Source: an uncultured Planctomycetaceae bacterium
Lineage (GTDB): Bacteria > Planctomycetota > Planctomycetia > Pirellulales > Thermoguttaceae
Assembly: GCA_946408825.1 (NCBI GenBank)
Contig: CAMJTU010000018.1
Span: forward strand, 1 to 64,000
Direction of reading: 5' to 3'
Length of the DNA: 64,000 nucleotides
In this document: one piece after another, positions 52,776 to 62,205 of the stretch
Layout of the letters: each line of letters begins with the position of its first letter
Position numbering within the stretch: the stretch's first letter is position 1
Position numbers and translations under genes: made by a program
The notes under the pieces: generated by a model
Databases searched by the model: none
What the model was told of the DNA's origin: nothing
Seen by the model: only the letters and a program-made list of their open reading frames with translations

Positions 52776-54650
52776 CTAGCCAATCCTAGTCAACTTACAT
52801 TGGCGACTGAGTTCATATTCGTCTTTAAGCCTCTCCTTACTATTGAAGAGAAGAACATGATCCCAGGGGAGTTCAGCGTCGAGCGAGTAAGACGTATGAG
52901 AAATCAGATTAACGTCCAATTTCGTCTGGTCTATAGCGGCTTTCCAAATCTCTGGTTTAAAGTGTTCACGCCAAGGATCGAGTCTCGCGCCCATTTTCCA
53001 TGCTGTCTCGATCGTTTTACCGACTCTGCGATCGCCTCGCGCAAAGACTCCCTCCAAGAGACTGACGTCAAGCGCGTGGTACTTGACCTCGACAGAACGA
53101 CGACGTTTGGTTTGGCGCAAGATCCGATGCGCTTCTTCAAAATATTCACGGGTCGCCATTCCTTCCCATTGAAGAGGGGTGTGCGGTTTGGGAACGAAGT
53201 TAGAGACGTTTGCGACGACGGACGGCCATTTTCCCCGAACGTCTTTTCCTAGTTGACAAATTTGGTCGGATAGTTCCACTATGCCGACGACGTCGTCTTC
53301 TACTTCATGTGGAAAACCGCACATAAAATACATCTTTATGCGTGAAAAACCGTGTTCGAACGCGGCTCGACATCCTGAAAAAAGATCGTCGTTCGTTACG
53401 CGCTTTGCAATTCGACGCCGCATTTCGTCACGCGCCGCCTCCGGCGCGACGGTTAAGCTGGAGGAACGTTCTGTCGAAAGCCCTTCAACCACAGCGCTTA
53501 ACTGATGATTAACTCGTAAACTCGGAACAGAGAGCGTGATTCCTGCGGGACAAAGCGCGTCGTTAATAGTTTTAAGCGCTTGCTCAAAGCGTGGATATTC
53601 GCTTGACGACAACGAGAGAAGCGTCGCCTCGTCAACGCCGGTGGCGGCAACGGCTTCTTGAATTGCGTCAATAATTGTTTCAACAGATCTAACACGAATC
53701 GGCCGCTTGAGTTGTGTGCTTTGACAGAACCTACATTTTTGTGGACAACCTCGCATTATTTCAACGGAAATACGATCTTGAACACTTTCTATCAGCGGTA
53801 AAAGAGGGCGTTTTGGAGGCGGAAAAGCGTCAAGATTGCGGACAATTGACGATTTAATGTATTCAGGAACGTCGTCGACAATCGGTCTCGGTCGACGTGC
53901 GCGACCGTCAGAATCTATATCTACAGAGTAGAACTCAGGCACGTATGCACAATCGAAACGCTTTGCAACTTCAAGGAGCATTTCACGGCGTATCTGTGGT
54001 ATAGATTCGGCAACGCCGTCGTAAGGAAAGACGCCGTTCTTGGACGACGCTGCTCGCGAAAGCCCGTAGCGTCGCCTTAAATCGCTCCAGAATTGCAACA
54101 GATCAGGAACTGATTCTTCGCCGTCTCCGAGGAGGTAGACGTCGATAAAGTCCGAAAGGGGTTCGGGGTTGCATGCGGCGGGACCTCCTGCGACGATCAA
54201 AGGGGCGTCTATTCCACGTTGCGAACGCCTAAGAGGGATACGTCCTAGGTTGAGCATGGTTAGAACGCTTGTGTAGCAGAGTTCGTACTGAAGGGTAAAA
54301 CCTACGACGTCAAACGCATTTAGAGGCGTAAAAGTTTCTAACGAATATAGCGGTAGACCGCTCGCAATCAACGTGTTTTCAAAATCTGTTTCCGGGCAGA
54401 ACGCACGCTCGCATGCTAGATTTGGACGACGGTTAATGACATCATAAAGGACGCTTAAAGCGACGTTTGACATTCCGATCGAGTAGACGTCAGGGAAGCA
54501 GAAACACATCCGCGCGTCGACTGAATCGAACGGCTTTACAACCTGACCCACTTCGCCTCCTATGTATTGACCCGGCGTGTGAATATCGGGGAGAAGGAGA
54601 CGTTCGACGGAACTTCGCAGTTCTCTGTCGAAGAAGTACGAATCAGTCAT
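52776..54650 (-). CDS. TIGR03960-type B12-binding-like radical SAM protein
   Basis: 624 aa. The N-terminal third resembles a cobalamin-binding fold without the DxHxxG motif, as is common in this family (FPDVYSIGMSNVAL, GDGEESVPDLL). The radical SAM core starts at EIMRGCPQKCRFCQ (CxxxCxxC, about residues 316-325), which ligates a 4Fe-4S cluster, and continues to KPHTPLQWEGM. Family partners are DUF2344/TIGR03936 proteins and ribosomal-protein genes, none found here. Uncharacterised in detail; thought to modify RNA or a macromolecule. Ribosome-binding site is weak. Precedes the phosphoesterase on the same strand. Confidence 0.9.
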   Translation of the reverse strand: MTDSYFFDRELRSSVERLLLPDIHTPGQYIGGEVGQVVKPFDSVDARMCFCFPDVYSIGMSNVALSVLYDVINRRPNLACERAFCPETDFENTLIASGLPLYSLETFTPLNAFDVVGFTLQYELCYTSVLTMLNLGRIPLRRSQRGIDAPLIVAGGPAACNPEPLSDFIDVYLLGDGEESVPDLLQFWSDLRRRYGLSRAASSKNGVFPYDGVAESIPQIRREMLLEVAKRFDCAYVPEFYSVDIDSDGRARRPRPIVDDVPEYIKSSIVRNLDAFPPPKRPLLPLIESVQDRISVEIMRGCPQKCRFCQSTQLKRPIRVRSVETIIDAIQEAVAATGVDEATLLSLSSSEYPRFEQALKTINDALCPAGITLSVPSLRVNHQLSAVVEGLSTERSSSLTVAPEAARDEMRRRIAKRVTNDDLFSGCRAAFEHGFSRIKMYFMCGFPHEVEDDVVGIVELSDQICQLGKDVRGKWPSVVANVSNFVPKPHTPLQWEGMATREYFEEAHRILRQTKRRRSVEVKYHALDVSLLEGVFARGDRRVGKTIETAWKMGARLDPWREHFKPEIWKAAIDQTKLDVNLISHTSYSLDAELPWDHVLLFNSKERLKDEYELSRQCKLTRIG

Positions 54651-54842
54651 TGCAAAATAATCCGTCGATTGGTTTGTGGAAAACTATAGGCAGAAACGCC
54701 ACGCTAAGATTATAGATTGAAGCCCTGTTGATTTCAACCAGTTTGGGAGAAGGACGACGGTGCTTCTGGACAAGCTTGATTTGTCTAGCCGAAAGACAGC
54801 GTGTCAAATATCACGCATTCAATTACGACCAATTGAATTATT

Positions 54843-57800
54843 TCATTTAAGAGATTGCCAGAATTTGAGACGACTCCATCCTTTGCTACTTTTTTCATCT
54901 TGTTCATTCTTTGTGCTTGGGACGTCGGGAAGCCTTTCTTGGGGCGCTTCGGCGACGAATGCCGTTTGACGTCGTACGGAAGCGAGTAGCGGCGAGTCGT
55001 CAGGAAGTTGGTCTCGGAGGAGTTCCGCCCAATAGCTGTCAAGCATGAACATCAGATCAATCACACGTTCTTTTGAAGCCCGAAATTCCGCAGTGTGAAT
55101 GAGCTTCATAAGTTCCGTTTGCTCTGTTGTCGCAAACGCAAGACGGTAGAGGCGAATTTGGTCAAGCCAGACTTCGCCGCGTCCCTTGAGTTCAAAACAG
55201 AGAGAAAGATTGTCCAAGCCGTCAAACGGAAGTCGATCAAAGAAAACAACGTCAGTGTGCCAGATTATTCCCGATTCATCCGGTTCAGCTCCCTGCTTCT
55301 CCATCTTTTTTAGAAGGGCTGAACCGATTGATAAACTGCGAAAGTAATACTCCCCGCTTTTACGTCCTATAAGACAGATATCCAACGGCAATTCACGAGC
55401 GCCTTTTGCGACTCCTACACTAATCTGGATACAGAGTCTTCCCGCAGTTGGCGGGGCAAAAGGTTGACTGACGATCCTTCCGGAATTTTGCTTAGACGAG
55501 AGTTTGAGGCTTGCACGACCGTCTTTTACGACATTTGTGTCGAGACGTGCGTCGAAATCGTTAGGACCGAACACGCTCCATCCCGGGATGTTTGTCATGT
55601 CGTAAACGTCTGGATGCGACGTGTCAGTCGATGGAACTTTTGGATCGACCTGCGAATTCTCGCTTGTCTCGCGCGATTTTTTAAAGAGGAGCGTTTGCGG
55701 CGGTACTAGACCAAGTAAATTCGCTTTGTCAGGCGTTTTTTCTTCTATGTTCGAAACAGGCGCAATCGGCGCGAAGGTTTCCTCAAAACCGCCGTTACGA
55801 ATGGGATGATCGAGCCCCTTCTTAGCGGCGACTATTCTATTGACGAAGTCATGCGCCGTGCGACGCAGCCGCCCTTCGGCTCCACATATCTCAGCGGGGC
55901 GTGTAACGTCGATCGATTCGAGGATTGCTTGGGGATCCTCTATCCGCAAGGCGACTAAATCGTAGGGAGTTGCAGTAAAGGTCCAAATTATCGAGTCGCT
56001 TACAGCAATTGGCTCATCTTGCCGAAGGCCGGTAAACACTTCATGTCGCGACTTGTTTTTGCGACTGATAGTCATTTTAACGTTAGTGTGGAACGGCGCG
56101 GCGTTTAACAAGTATATCCACGTTTCTCGACTGTTACGATAATAACGTGCGACGATGGGTTGAATCGATTTTTCTGGGGCCTCGACATTCTCCTCCGACT
56201 CAACTAGGTTTTTATCGTCAGCGGTAGATTTACCCGAAGTTTCCGATTTAGGACGCCATGTTTTGAAAGGAACTGCGGGTAGGCTTTTAAAGACATAAAC
56301 CCAGTCTCTAAGGGATTCTTCTTGGCCAAAAGGAACGGCGTCGCCGCCGTCGAAGAAACAGAGACAGTCCGCGACAGCGAGAGTACGAGCGAAACGCCTT
56401 CGATTTTCGAAACCAGCTGGAAGCGCTCTTGTATTAAGTTCAACAACAGACGCGGGGAACGGACTCGTTAAATCGAAATCGTAAAGACGATTGGGATCTG
56501 TTTCGTGCTGGAAAGATACTCCAGGAAACGCATAATCCCTAGCAAAGAGAGAAATTGCTTCAGGAGTTTTAAGCTCATAATCGAGCGCGGATCTTACAAA
56601 AGGCTTTGTCTGAGAGACCTTTTCAGGTCGCAAAAGTACAATAGTTGAATCCCAAGTCTCTCCAGAAGGAACCCCAGCGACAAAACCTGCTTGTGAAATC
56701 CCGCTAAAACGCTTTTTTTGAGACGATATGGATGCATAACGGACGGGATCAAGTCCGACGAGACGGAGAGAGTAGCGAAGCTTTGAGTTGCCGCCAAGTC
56801 TTGGGAAGAGAACGTCTTGACAGTTAGAACCATCCAACGCGCTGGACGCGTCTAAAAAAAGTCGGACGTCTGAGCGTGAAGCTGCGATGGTTGCACGAAT
56901 CTTGCTGTAAAAATTGTAAAGCGCTTCAATTCGCCACTCGATCCATTCGTCTCTACAGAAGGAACTAATGAATTCAGCACGTTGACGATACCGTTCTGTT
57001 CCTTTGAATAGAAGCAAATCCTGAACGTTACAACCCGGTTTGTCCGCCAAGGAACTCTCGAGATTGGATTCGCGAACAAATCGTGCGATTGTCACGTCGT
57101 CCATGCCGTAGTAGAGGTCGTCAGGCAACGCTAACCAGCCGTTCGTCCCTACGTCAAGAGCTAAACCGCCAAAACTGCTGAAGGAAGAGCATCGTGAAAC
57201 AAGCTCTTGAACAATGGCTAGAACCTGTTTCTCAACTTCGGGGTGAAGGACGTTGTAATACGGGCCAGAGCCGTCGCGGGATTGCCTTGAATCGACGAAA
57301 CGCCTAGCTCCTGCGCCAAGCCATTCGATTCCTTCTATTGCGCTACGCTCAGAGTCTGTGACGGCGTTTGAACGGAGCAGGGCAAGGCGGCGTTCTAGGG
57401 TCGGGAGCGTTCCGTTGAGTTTAATCAGCGGAATTAAAGATTTGCCTTGCGCCTCAAATCGCGCAGCCGTCAGGGATAGAACATCCTTTCGTGTTTGGTC
57501 TCCGCCTGAAGGAAGAAAGACGCCGCCGTCGTATTTGGGCGTTGGATTAATTAACTGGCTAGGGTAGAGGGCTGAACCGTCGGCTACGACGGAAAGCATC
57601 GCCGCGTCATAATTGTAGGCGGAAAGGTAATACAGAAGCCGAGAGATAGACTCGTCAAAGGCTTGCCAATCTTCAGCGCCGGATAAACCAAAAAGGGACG
57701 GTTTCAACGAACTTGAAAACTGACGACAGATATCAGGACGAGTAAAAGCTAAACTAAAGATTCTTCCTCGGTTAGGCGTTGCAATTTGAGGTTCGGCGTC

Positions 57801-59822
57801 GTTTGCACGGTAGACGCGGATTTGACCGTAAGCGGCAGGAGTTTGATTCGACGCGTTTGAAAGAAGAACCACAGGCGTCTTGGTCCTTGGCCAGAAAACC
57901 ATCGAAAACCGCGATACATCACGCTTAGCGCGATCTGAAAGGGGATCGGAGTCGACGACTATTCCAGCGTCTTGCGACGTTGGCAGCAACGCGCCAGAAG
58001 GACTTTGTTCGAGAATGCTAACGGCTAATTTCTGAGGAAAACTCGTCGGATATTCAATTTCTAAAAGATGTGGTTTTCCTAACTCCTGTATCGGCAAGGG
58101 GTATGCCTCCCAAGATATTGGATCATAACGAACTCCAATGGACGCAAGTTTTTCGTAAACGTTGCTGTTTTCGTGATGTTCTCCTATCTTCCCGTTTGCC
58201 TCGAGACGGAGAAATTTCGTTTGTGGCGGTGCGAATTGCTTAAGTTCCTCGTCGGAAAAAGGACGAGACGAACCGCTGCTAATGGGTTTTTCCCAGAGAT
58301 CGGCAACCATAGACCAATTATGGCGGTCAATATTTCGCAGGAACGTGCTAAATTTGTCTCGCTCCCAACGCCGAACAAAGTTAAAGCGCTCTTGCGCTTC
58401 CGCAAGTTCGACATTCTCTTTGGACGTGTCCGCCTTACCAAGACCAAGTATGTTCATATTGAACGGCGTTGATCCATATGCGTTTCCACTAGGCGCTTGG
58501 CCCAAAACTCGTCCGTTTGTAGACGCGCTTGAGGATGGGACCAATTCTTCGTCGACGGGCGCGATTTGTTGAAACCTAGCGTTGTCGTCGGCTTCTTCAA
58601 CAGACCTGTTGGCTGCAAATGTTTCTTGAGGAGCGCTGTCGTCAACGGCAAAAGTTGAGCGAAAAACGCCGCCTATTTTTTCATTCAGAGGAACGTCGCC
58701 GGAAGTCGACTTGTAGAATGGGAGAGAGCGTCGTTTAGAAAAAGCCTTACGCCAAGAAGGATTCGTCGGATCGATAATTGCTAGAAGTTCGCCACGAAGG
58801 TTGCCGTCCACATCCCTAAGTGAATTAATTGTCTTTGTTTGGTTTGACGAGTCTTGAACCACGATTCCTTGAACGACTCGTCTAGCGATAGACGTCCCCT
58901 CCTGACGTCCCTTGCGCGGCGACGAGAGGGGGAACGTTAGCCGCGAGTGCCCGTTCGGAACTTTTGAGAGTAATTCAAACGTTATCTCAAAAACTCCCCC
59001 CTTCTCAGGCGTTGTCATGTTGAAAACACAAGGGATAAATTTTCCATCAGGGGAGCTTGCGGCAACGTCGTTCTGCTGAATTTGCGACAGCGGCGCTTCG
59101 CATGAATCTGTCCAGAATGGCGTTTCGGTTCCCAACGTCCGTGCGGACGCAACAAGCACAAGATCGTTAGTAAGTTTGGAAGCGGACGATCGGGGAATGA
59201 CGGATAGGCTTATTGTTTCGTTGGGACGAAAAATTGCGGATGAATTAAGTTGATCACTTGAACTGAATCTACGAATGAACACAGGTAGTTCGTCCGCGGG
59301 AGCTCGAGTGATTTCGACGACGGCGCCCTGATCGCCTAGAGTAATCGAAGTCGACGAGTCAATTAGACGTTCTACAAAGATTGCTCTTACGTACCGTTGA
59401 TTGTTTGCAACATCCGCCAATTTCAATTCCAACTGTGAGTCACGAGGGGCAATAATCGTGGTCTCAACGCCGCAGAACGTTTCTGGAGAACGAGTGCAAA
59501 GCGCCAAACAATTTTGAGAATGGTTCGAAAAAAAGAAGTCCGTACCGCTAGTCGCGTTAATTCCAAGTGGAATAGGATCGGCGAAAGCTCCACGTGAAAG
59601 CGTGATTTCGCCAACCCAAGAGGTTGGTTTAGGCGTCGTGATTGACAAATCGACTCTAATGAGCCCGGGATGAAAAGATTGCGTTACGTTGGCGGAATCG
59701 ACCTGAGAAACAGGCGATTGTGCGAATAAGAAACCCATCGTCCAGCATGCGGCCCCGATCCATAAAACCAGAACCAACGAACGCCATAAAAAGCGTTTTA
59801 TTGTGCTAAACTGGGACGACAT
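54843..59822 (-). CDS. Giant exported GHL10-like protein
   Basis: 1659 aa from ATG 59822 (MSSQFSTIKRFLWRSL); a TTG at 59885 is in frame but unlikely. N-terminal signal or anchor helix SLVLVLWIGAACWTMGFLF. Residues about 40-330 are beta-rich; about 330-500 are low complexity. The region about 680-1120 resembles the TIM-barrel of glycosyl-hydrolase-like family 10 (GHL10): a FARPDICRQF-like strand, YNVLHPEVEKQV, LDVGTNGW and RLFLDASS. Residues about 1400-1590 form a carbohydrate-binding-like beta-sandwich (IPGWSVFGPNDFD, GRASLKLSSKQ, EVWLDQIRLYRL). The tail is helical and charged. No proven catalytic acids could be assigned. An envelope glycan role is inferred. Confidence 0.75.
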   Translation of the reverse strand: MSSQFSTIKRFLWRSLVLVLWIGAACWTMGFLFAQSPVSQVDSANVTQSFHPGLIRVDLSITTPKPTSWVGEITLSRGAFADPIPLGINATSGTDFFFSNHSQNCLALCTRSPETFCGVETTIIAPRDSQLELKLADVANNQRYVRAIFVERLIDSSTSITLGDQGAVVEITRAPADELPVFIRRFSSSDQLNSSAIFRPNETISLSVIPRSSASKLTNDLVLVASARTLGTETPFWTDSCEAPLSQIQQNDVAASSPDGKFIPCVFNMTTPEKGGVFEITFELLSKVPNGHSRLTFPLSSPRKGRQEGTSIARRVVQGIVVQDSSNQTKTINSLRDVDGNLRGELLAIIDPTNPSWRKAFSKRRSLPFYKSTSGDVPLNEKIGGVFRSTFAVDDSAPQETFAANRSVEEADDNARFQQIAPVDEELVPSSSASTNGRVLGQAPSGNAYGSTPFNMNILGLGKADTSKENVELAEAQERFNFVRRWERDKFSTFLRNIDRHNWSMVADLWEKPISSGSSRPFSDEELKQFAPPQTKFLRLEANGKIGEHHENSNVYEKLASIGVRYDPISWEAYPLPIQELGKPHLLEIEYPTSFPQKLAVSILEQSPSGALLPTSQDAGIVVDSDPLSDRAKRDVSRFSMVFWPRTKTPVVLLSNASNQTPAAYGQIRVYRANDAEPQIATPNRGRIFSLAFTRPDICRQFSSSLKPSLFGLSGAEDWQAFDESISRLLYYLSAYNYDAAMLSVVADGSALYPSQLINPTPKYDGGVFLPSGGDQTRKDVLSLTAARFEAQGKSLIPLIKLNGTLPTLERRLALLRSNAVTDSERSAIEGIEWLGAGARRFVDSRQSRDGSGPYYNVLHPEVEKQVLAIVQELVSRCSSFSSFGGLALDVGTNGWLALPDDLYYGMDDVTIARFVRESNLESSLADKPGCNVQDLLLFKGTERYRQRAEFISSFCRDEWIEWRIEALYNFYSKIRATIAASRSDVRLFLDASSALDGSNCQDVLFPRLGGNSKLRYSLRLVGLDPVRYASISSQKKRFSGISQAGFVAGVPSGETWDSTIVLLRPEKVSQTKPFVRSALDYELKTPEAISLFARDYAFPGVSFQHETDPNRLYDFDLTSPFPASVVELNTRALPAGFENRRRFARTLAVADCLCFFDGGDAVPFGQEESLRDWVYVFKSLPAVPFKTWRPKSETSGKSTADDKNLVESEENVEAPEKSIQPIVARYYRNSRETWIYLLNAAPFHTNVKMTISRKNKSRHEVFTGLRQDEPIAVSDSIIWTFTATPYDLVALRIEDPQAILESIDVTRPAEICGAEGRLRRTAHDFVNRIVAAKKGLDHPIRNGGFEETFAPIAPVSNIEEKTPDKANLLGLVPPQTLLFKKSRETSENSQVDPKVPSTDTSHPDVYDMTNIPGWSVFGPNDFDARLDTNVVKDGRASLKLSSKQNSGRIVSQPFAPPTAGRLCIQISVGVAKGARELPLDICLIGRKSGEYYFRSLSIGSALLKKMEKQGAEPDESGIIWHTDVVFFDRLPFDGLDNLSLCFELKGRGEVWLDQIRLYRLAFATTEQTELMKLIHTAEFRASKERVIDLMFMLDSYWAELLRDQLPDDSPLLASVRRQTAFVAEAPQERLPDVPSTKNEQDEKSSKGWSRLKFWQSLK

Positions 59823-60195
59823 GACGGACGTGAACGATAAAACGGTTGGAGTGAATACGAGCGAACATATGCTCGAGGGGGGCAATTCGCCAATCTTAAC
59901 AAATATCTGAAATCCGGTCCAGACTTCTTTCCTTTGTTCAGGGCGCGCGCTATCAAAAAATCCGTTTCATTGCGTTCCTGACGTTCCACCATGTAACAGA
60001 GAACCTATCTTCCTCAACCTGTTACCATGAAACCTTCCCCTAATTCTATTCCTTTTTTGAAGATTTACAACGCCGCGATAAAGAAAGCTGAAGCCTTAAA
60101 GACGAATAGACACTGCGAAACGAAACAGGAGGGATGCTTCCGGCGTCAGACAGACAGAACGGTCCCTCCTGTGACAAAAACGTAGTCGTTAAATC
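59823..60195. other. Intergenic region between GHL10-like and cysteine synthase genes
   Basis: About 370 bp. It carries the hairpin at 60125-60172 and the presumed promoter of the giant gene, which I could not place. No ORF with support. Confidence 0.45.
60125..60172 (-). terminator. Possible terminator of the cysteine synthase gene
   Basis: ACAGGAGGGA / TCCCTCCTGT perfect 10-bp stem, but a 28-nt loop and only TTTCGTTTC downstream on the minus strand. Confidence 0.5.
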
Positions 60196-61221
60196 CTAAG
60201 CGCGAATCGAAGAGACTTCGAGGAGTTCAATTTCCGGCGTGATGTATCCCTCGCGAGGCTCTTCAAAGTTGGCGTAGTCTGTAGAAAGGTATTTTTTATT
60301 GTCGTCGACAAAAACGGTTGTGACAGTAGCTTTTTGGGCTTGATCTTCGGGGAGTTGATTGAGTAATTTGACAGCGCCTAAGAGATTGCCGCCGGAGGAA
60401 ATGCCGACGCCAAGTCCGAGATTTCTTGATAAGGCCTGAGCTGCTAAAATCGCGTCGCCGTCGTCTACGCTGACAACAGGGGCCAGTTGATCAAGTTTTA
60501 GAATCGCCGGAATGAATTCGTCAGAAATCCCCTGGATTCTGTGAAACCCAATTTTATAACCCGTTGAAAGGGTAGGCGAACTAGCAGGTTCAAGCGGATG
60601 AATCGTCGCGTGAGGATAGAACTCCTTAATCCTACGTCCACAACCCATAACGGTACCGCCTGTTCCAACTCCTGCGACGAAGGCGTCAATCCTGCGACCC
60701 AAACGCGCTAGTTGGACGACAATTTCAGATCCTGTCGAAAGATAGTGCGCTTCGCAGTTGTCTTCGTTATCGAATTGCCGAGGGAGAAAAACGTGCTCGG
60801 GGTCTTCTATCTTCATGCGCTCTGCGCGTTCAATAGAGCCTTTGAAGCCTCCTTCTTCTCGTGAAACGAGGCGAACGTCGGCTCCGTATGCTTTCATGAG
60901 ATTAATGCGTTCAACCGACATCCAGTCGGGAAGATAAATAACAACTTCACATCCGATGAGACGACCAAGCGCTGAAAAGGACACTCCCGTGTTTCCGCTT
61001 GTCGCCTCAACTATGGCGTCGCCAGGTTTAAGTTCCCCTGCAAGAAGCGCTTTGCGAAGTATATGCGCAGCCATCCGATCCTTGATTGAACCTGTAAAAT
61101 TCAGGTACTCAGCCTTTGCCATGACCGTTCGCGGTCTACCCCGCCACAAAAGATCGATCTTCAACAATGGGGTCGAGCCAACTAACCCGTCGAGTCTGTT
61201 GAGTTTTTCAAGCGCGTCCAT
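60196..61221 (-). CDS. cysK: Cysteine synthase-family PLP enzyme
   Basis: 341 aa. Fold type II PLP enzyme: NFTGSIKDRMA (Schiff-base lysine, about K46), SGNTGVSFSALG (SGNTG substrate loop), GTGGTVMGCG (phosphate-binding loop), and SSGGNLLGAV near the end. Closest to O-acetylserine sulfhydrylase/cystathionine beta-synthase core; makes cysteine from sulfide and O-acetylserine or a related compound. A C-terminal 30-residue extension lacks CBS domains. Ribosome-binding site GAGGCG. The PLP family is certain; the exact substrate is not. No cysE nearby. Confidence 0.88.
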   Translation of the reverse strand: MDALEKLNRLDGLVGSTPLLKIDLLWRGRPRTVMAKAEYLNFTGSIKDRMAAHILRKALLAGELKPGDAIVEATSGNTGVSFSALGRLIGCEVVIYLPDWMSVERINLMKAYGADVRLVSREEGGFKGSIERAERMKIEDPEHVFLPRQFDNEDNCEAHYLSTGSEIVVQLARLGRRIDAFVAGVGTGGTVMGCGRRIKEFYPHATIHPLEPASSPTLSTGYKIGFHRIQGISDEFIPAILKLDQLAPVVSVDDGDAILAAQALSRNLGLGVGISSGGNLLGAVKLLNQLPEDQAQKATVTTVFVDDNKKYLSTDYANFEEPREGYITPEIELLEVSSIRA

Positions 61222-61428
61222 GGTCGCCTCAAAAGGGATGAATCATTCTACAGGAAAAAGGGCATAGCCGACGTTTTTCTGACAATCCTTTCGTGGTTTT
61301 AAAAACCCTTCTTCCGAATCGACATTTTCACGCCGGCGCTTGAAAATATCCCCAAATGTTTTGAATAAAACCAAAACAAAAGAGGGGGAAAATGGCATAA
61401 ACTCGTCTAGAAAACTAGGCGTGGAGAA

Positions 61429-61956
61429 TCACTCGCCCTCAAACTGCACAGGAGCGAAAACAGGAATTCCCTGTAGCTTTTCTCGGCCTTTGAGATCGAC
61501 TAGTTCGATAACAAAAGCAGCGCCGACGACAGTCGCACCCTGACTTTCAACGAGTTCGCGACAGGCGGAAATCGTTCCGCCTGTCGCTAGTAGATCGTCG
61601 ATCAATAAAACGCGGTCGCCAGGTTGGATTGAATCCTTATGCATCTCGATGGTGTTTTTACCATATTCGAGTTCATAATCAACCGAGACTGTTTCAAAGG
61701 GGAGTTTACCCGGTTTTCGGAGCGGTACAAAACCCACGCCCAATTCCAGCGCTAAAGGCGCGCCAAAAATAAAACCGCGCGCTTCTGCTCCGGCAACTTT
61801 CGTTATTGAACCCCAATTTGAAACCCCGGCTTTAAGTTCAACGATTGACTGACGCAATCCTTCAGGATCCTCAATAAGCGGTACGACGTCACGGAAAAGA
61901 ACGCCAGGAACGGGAAAATCGGGGATAGAGCGAATGTATTCTGCAAGTGGTTTCAT
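61429..61956 (-). CDS. apt: Adenine phosphoribosyltransferase
   Basis: 175 aa from ATG 61956 with AGGAAG upstream; the ORF start at 61995 would add 13 residues not in the family. Converts adenine and PRPP to AMP (purine salvage). Diagnostic FPVPGVLFRDVVPLI near the N-terminus, GAEARGFIFGAPLA, and the PRPP loop VLLIDDLLATGGT (about 118-130). Normal length. Sits between the cysteine synthase and Sua5 genes; gaps of about 200-250 bp on either side suggest a separate transcript. Confidence 0.96.
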   Translation of the reverse strand: MKPLAEYIRSIPDFPVPGVLFRDVVPLIEDPEGLRQSIVELKAGVSNWGSITKVAGAEARGFIFGAPLALELGVGFVPLRKPGKLPFETVSVDYELEYGKNTIEMHKDSIQPGDRVLLIDDLLATGGTISACRELVESQGATVVGAAFVIELVDLKGREKLQGIPVFAPVQFEGE

Positions 61957-62205
61957 GACAGAACTTCCTAGAGGGACTGGGATTGAGGGATTCAAGTTAC
62001 ATGTTTATTAACGAGCCGAACATGGCGTGATAGAAACACACGCAACGAATAGGTTCGGCAAATTTCGACGATTATCTCTTACCTTCTGCCGAGTTTTTCG
62101 AAAAAGCACAGGATGAAAAAGCGTTTACAAACAGGCGGACAGAGGATGGAACGCCTTTGTCGAGTTGCACGCTACACAACAAAAGGGCAATATTTATTTC
62201 TGCAG

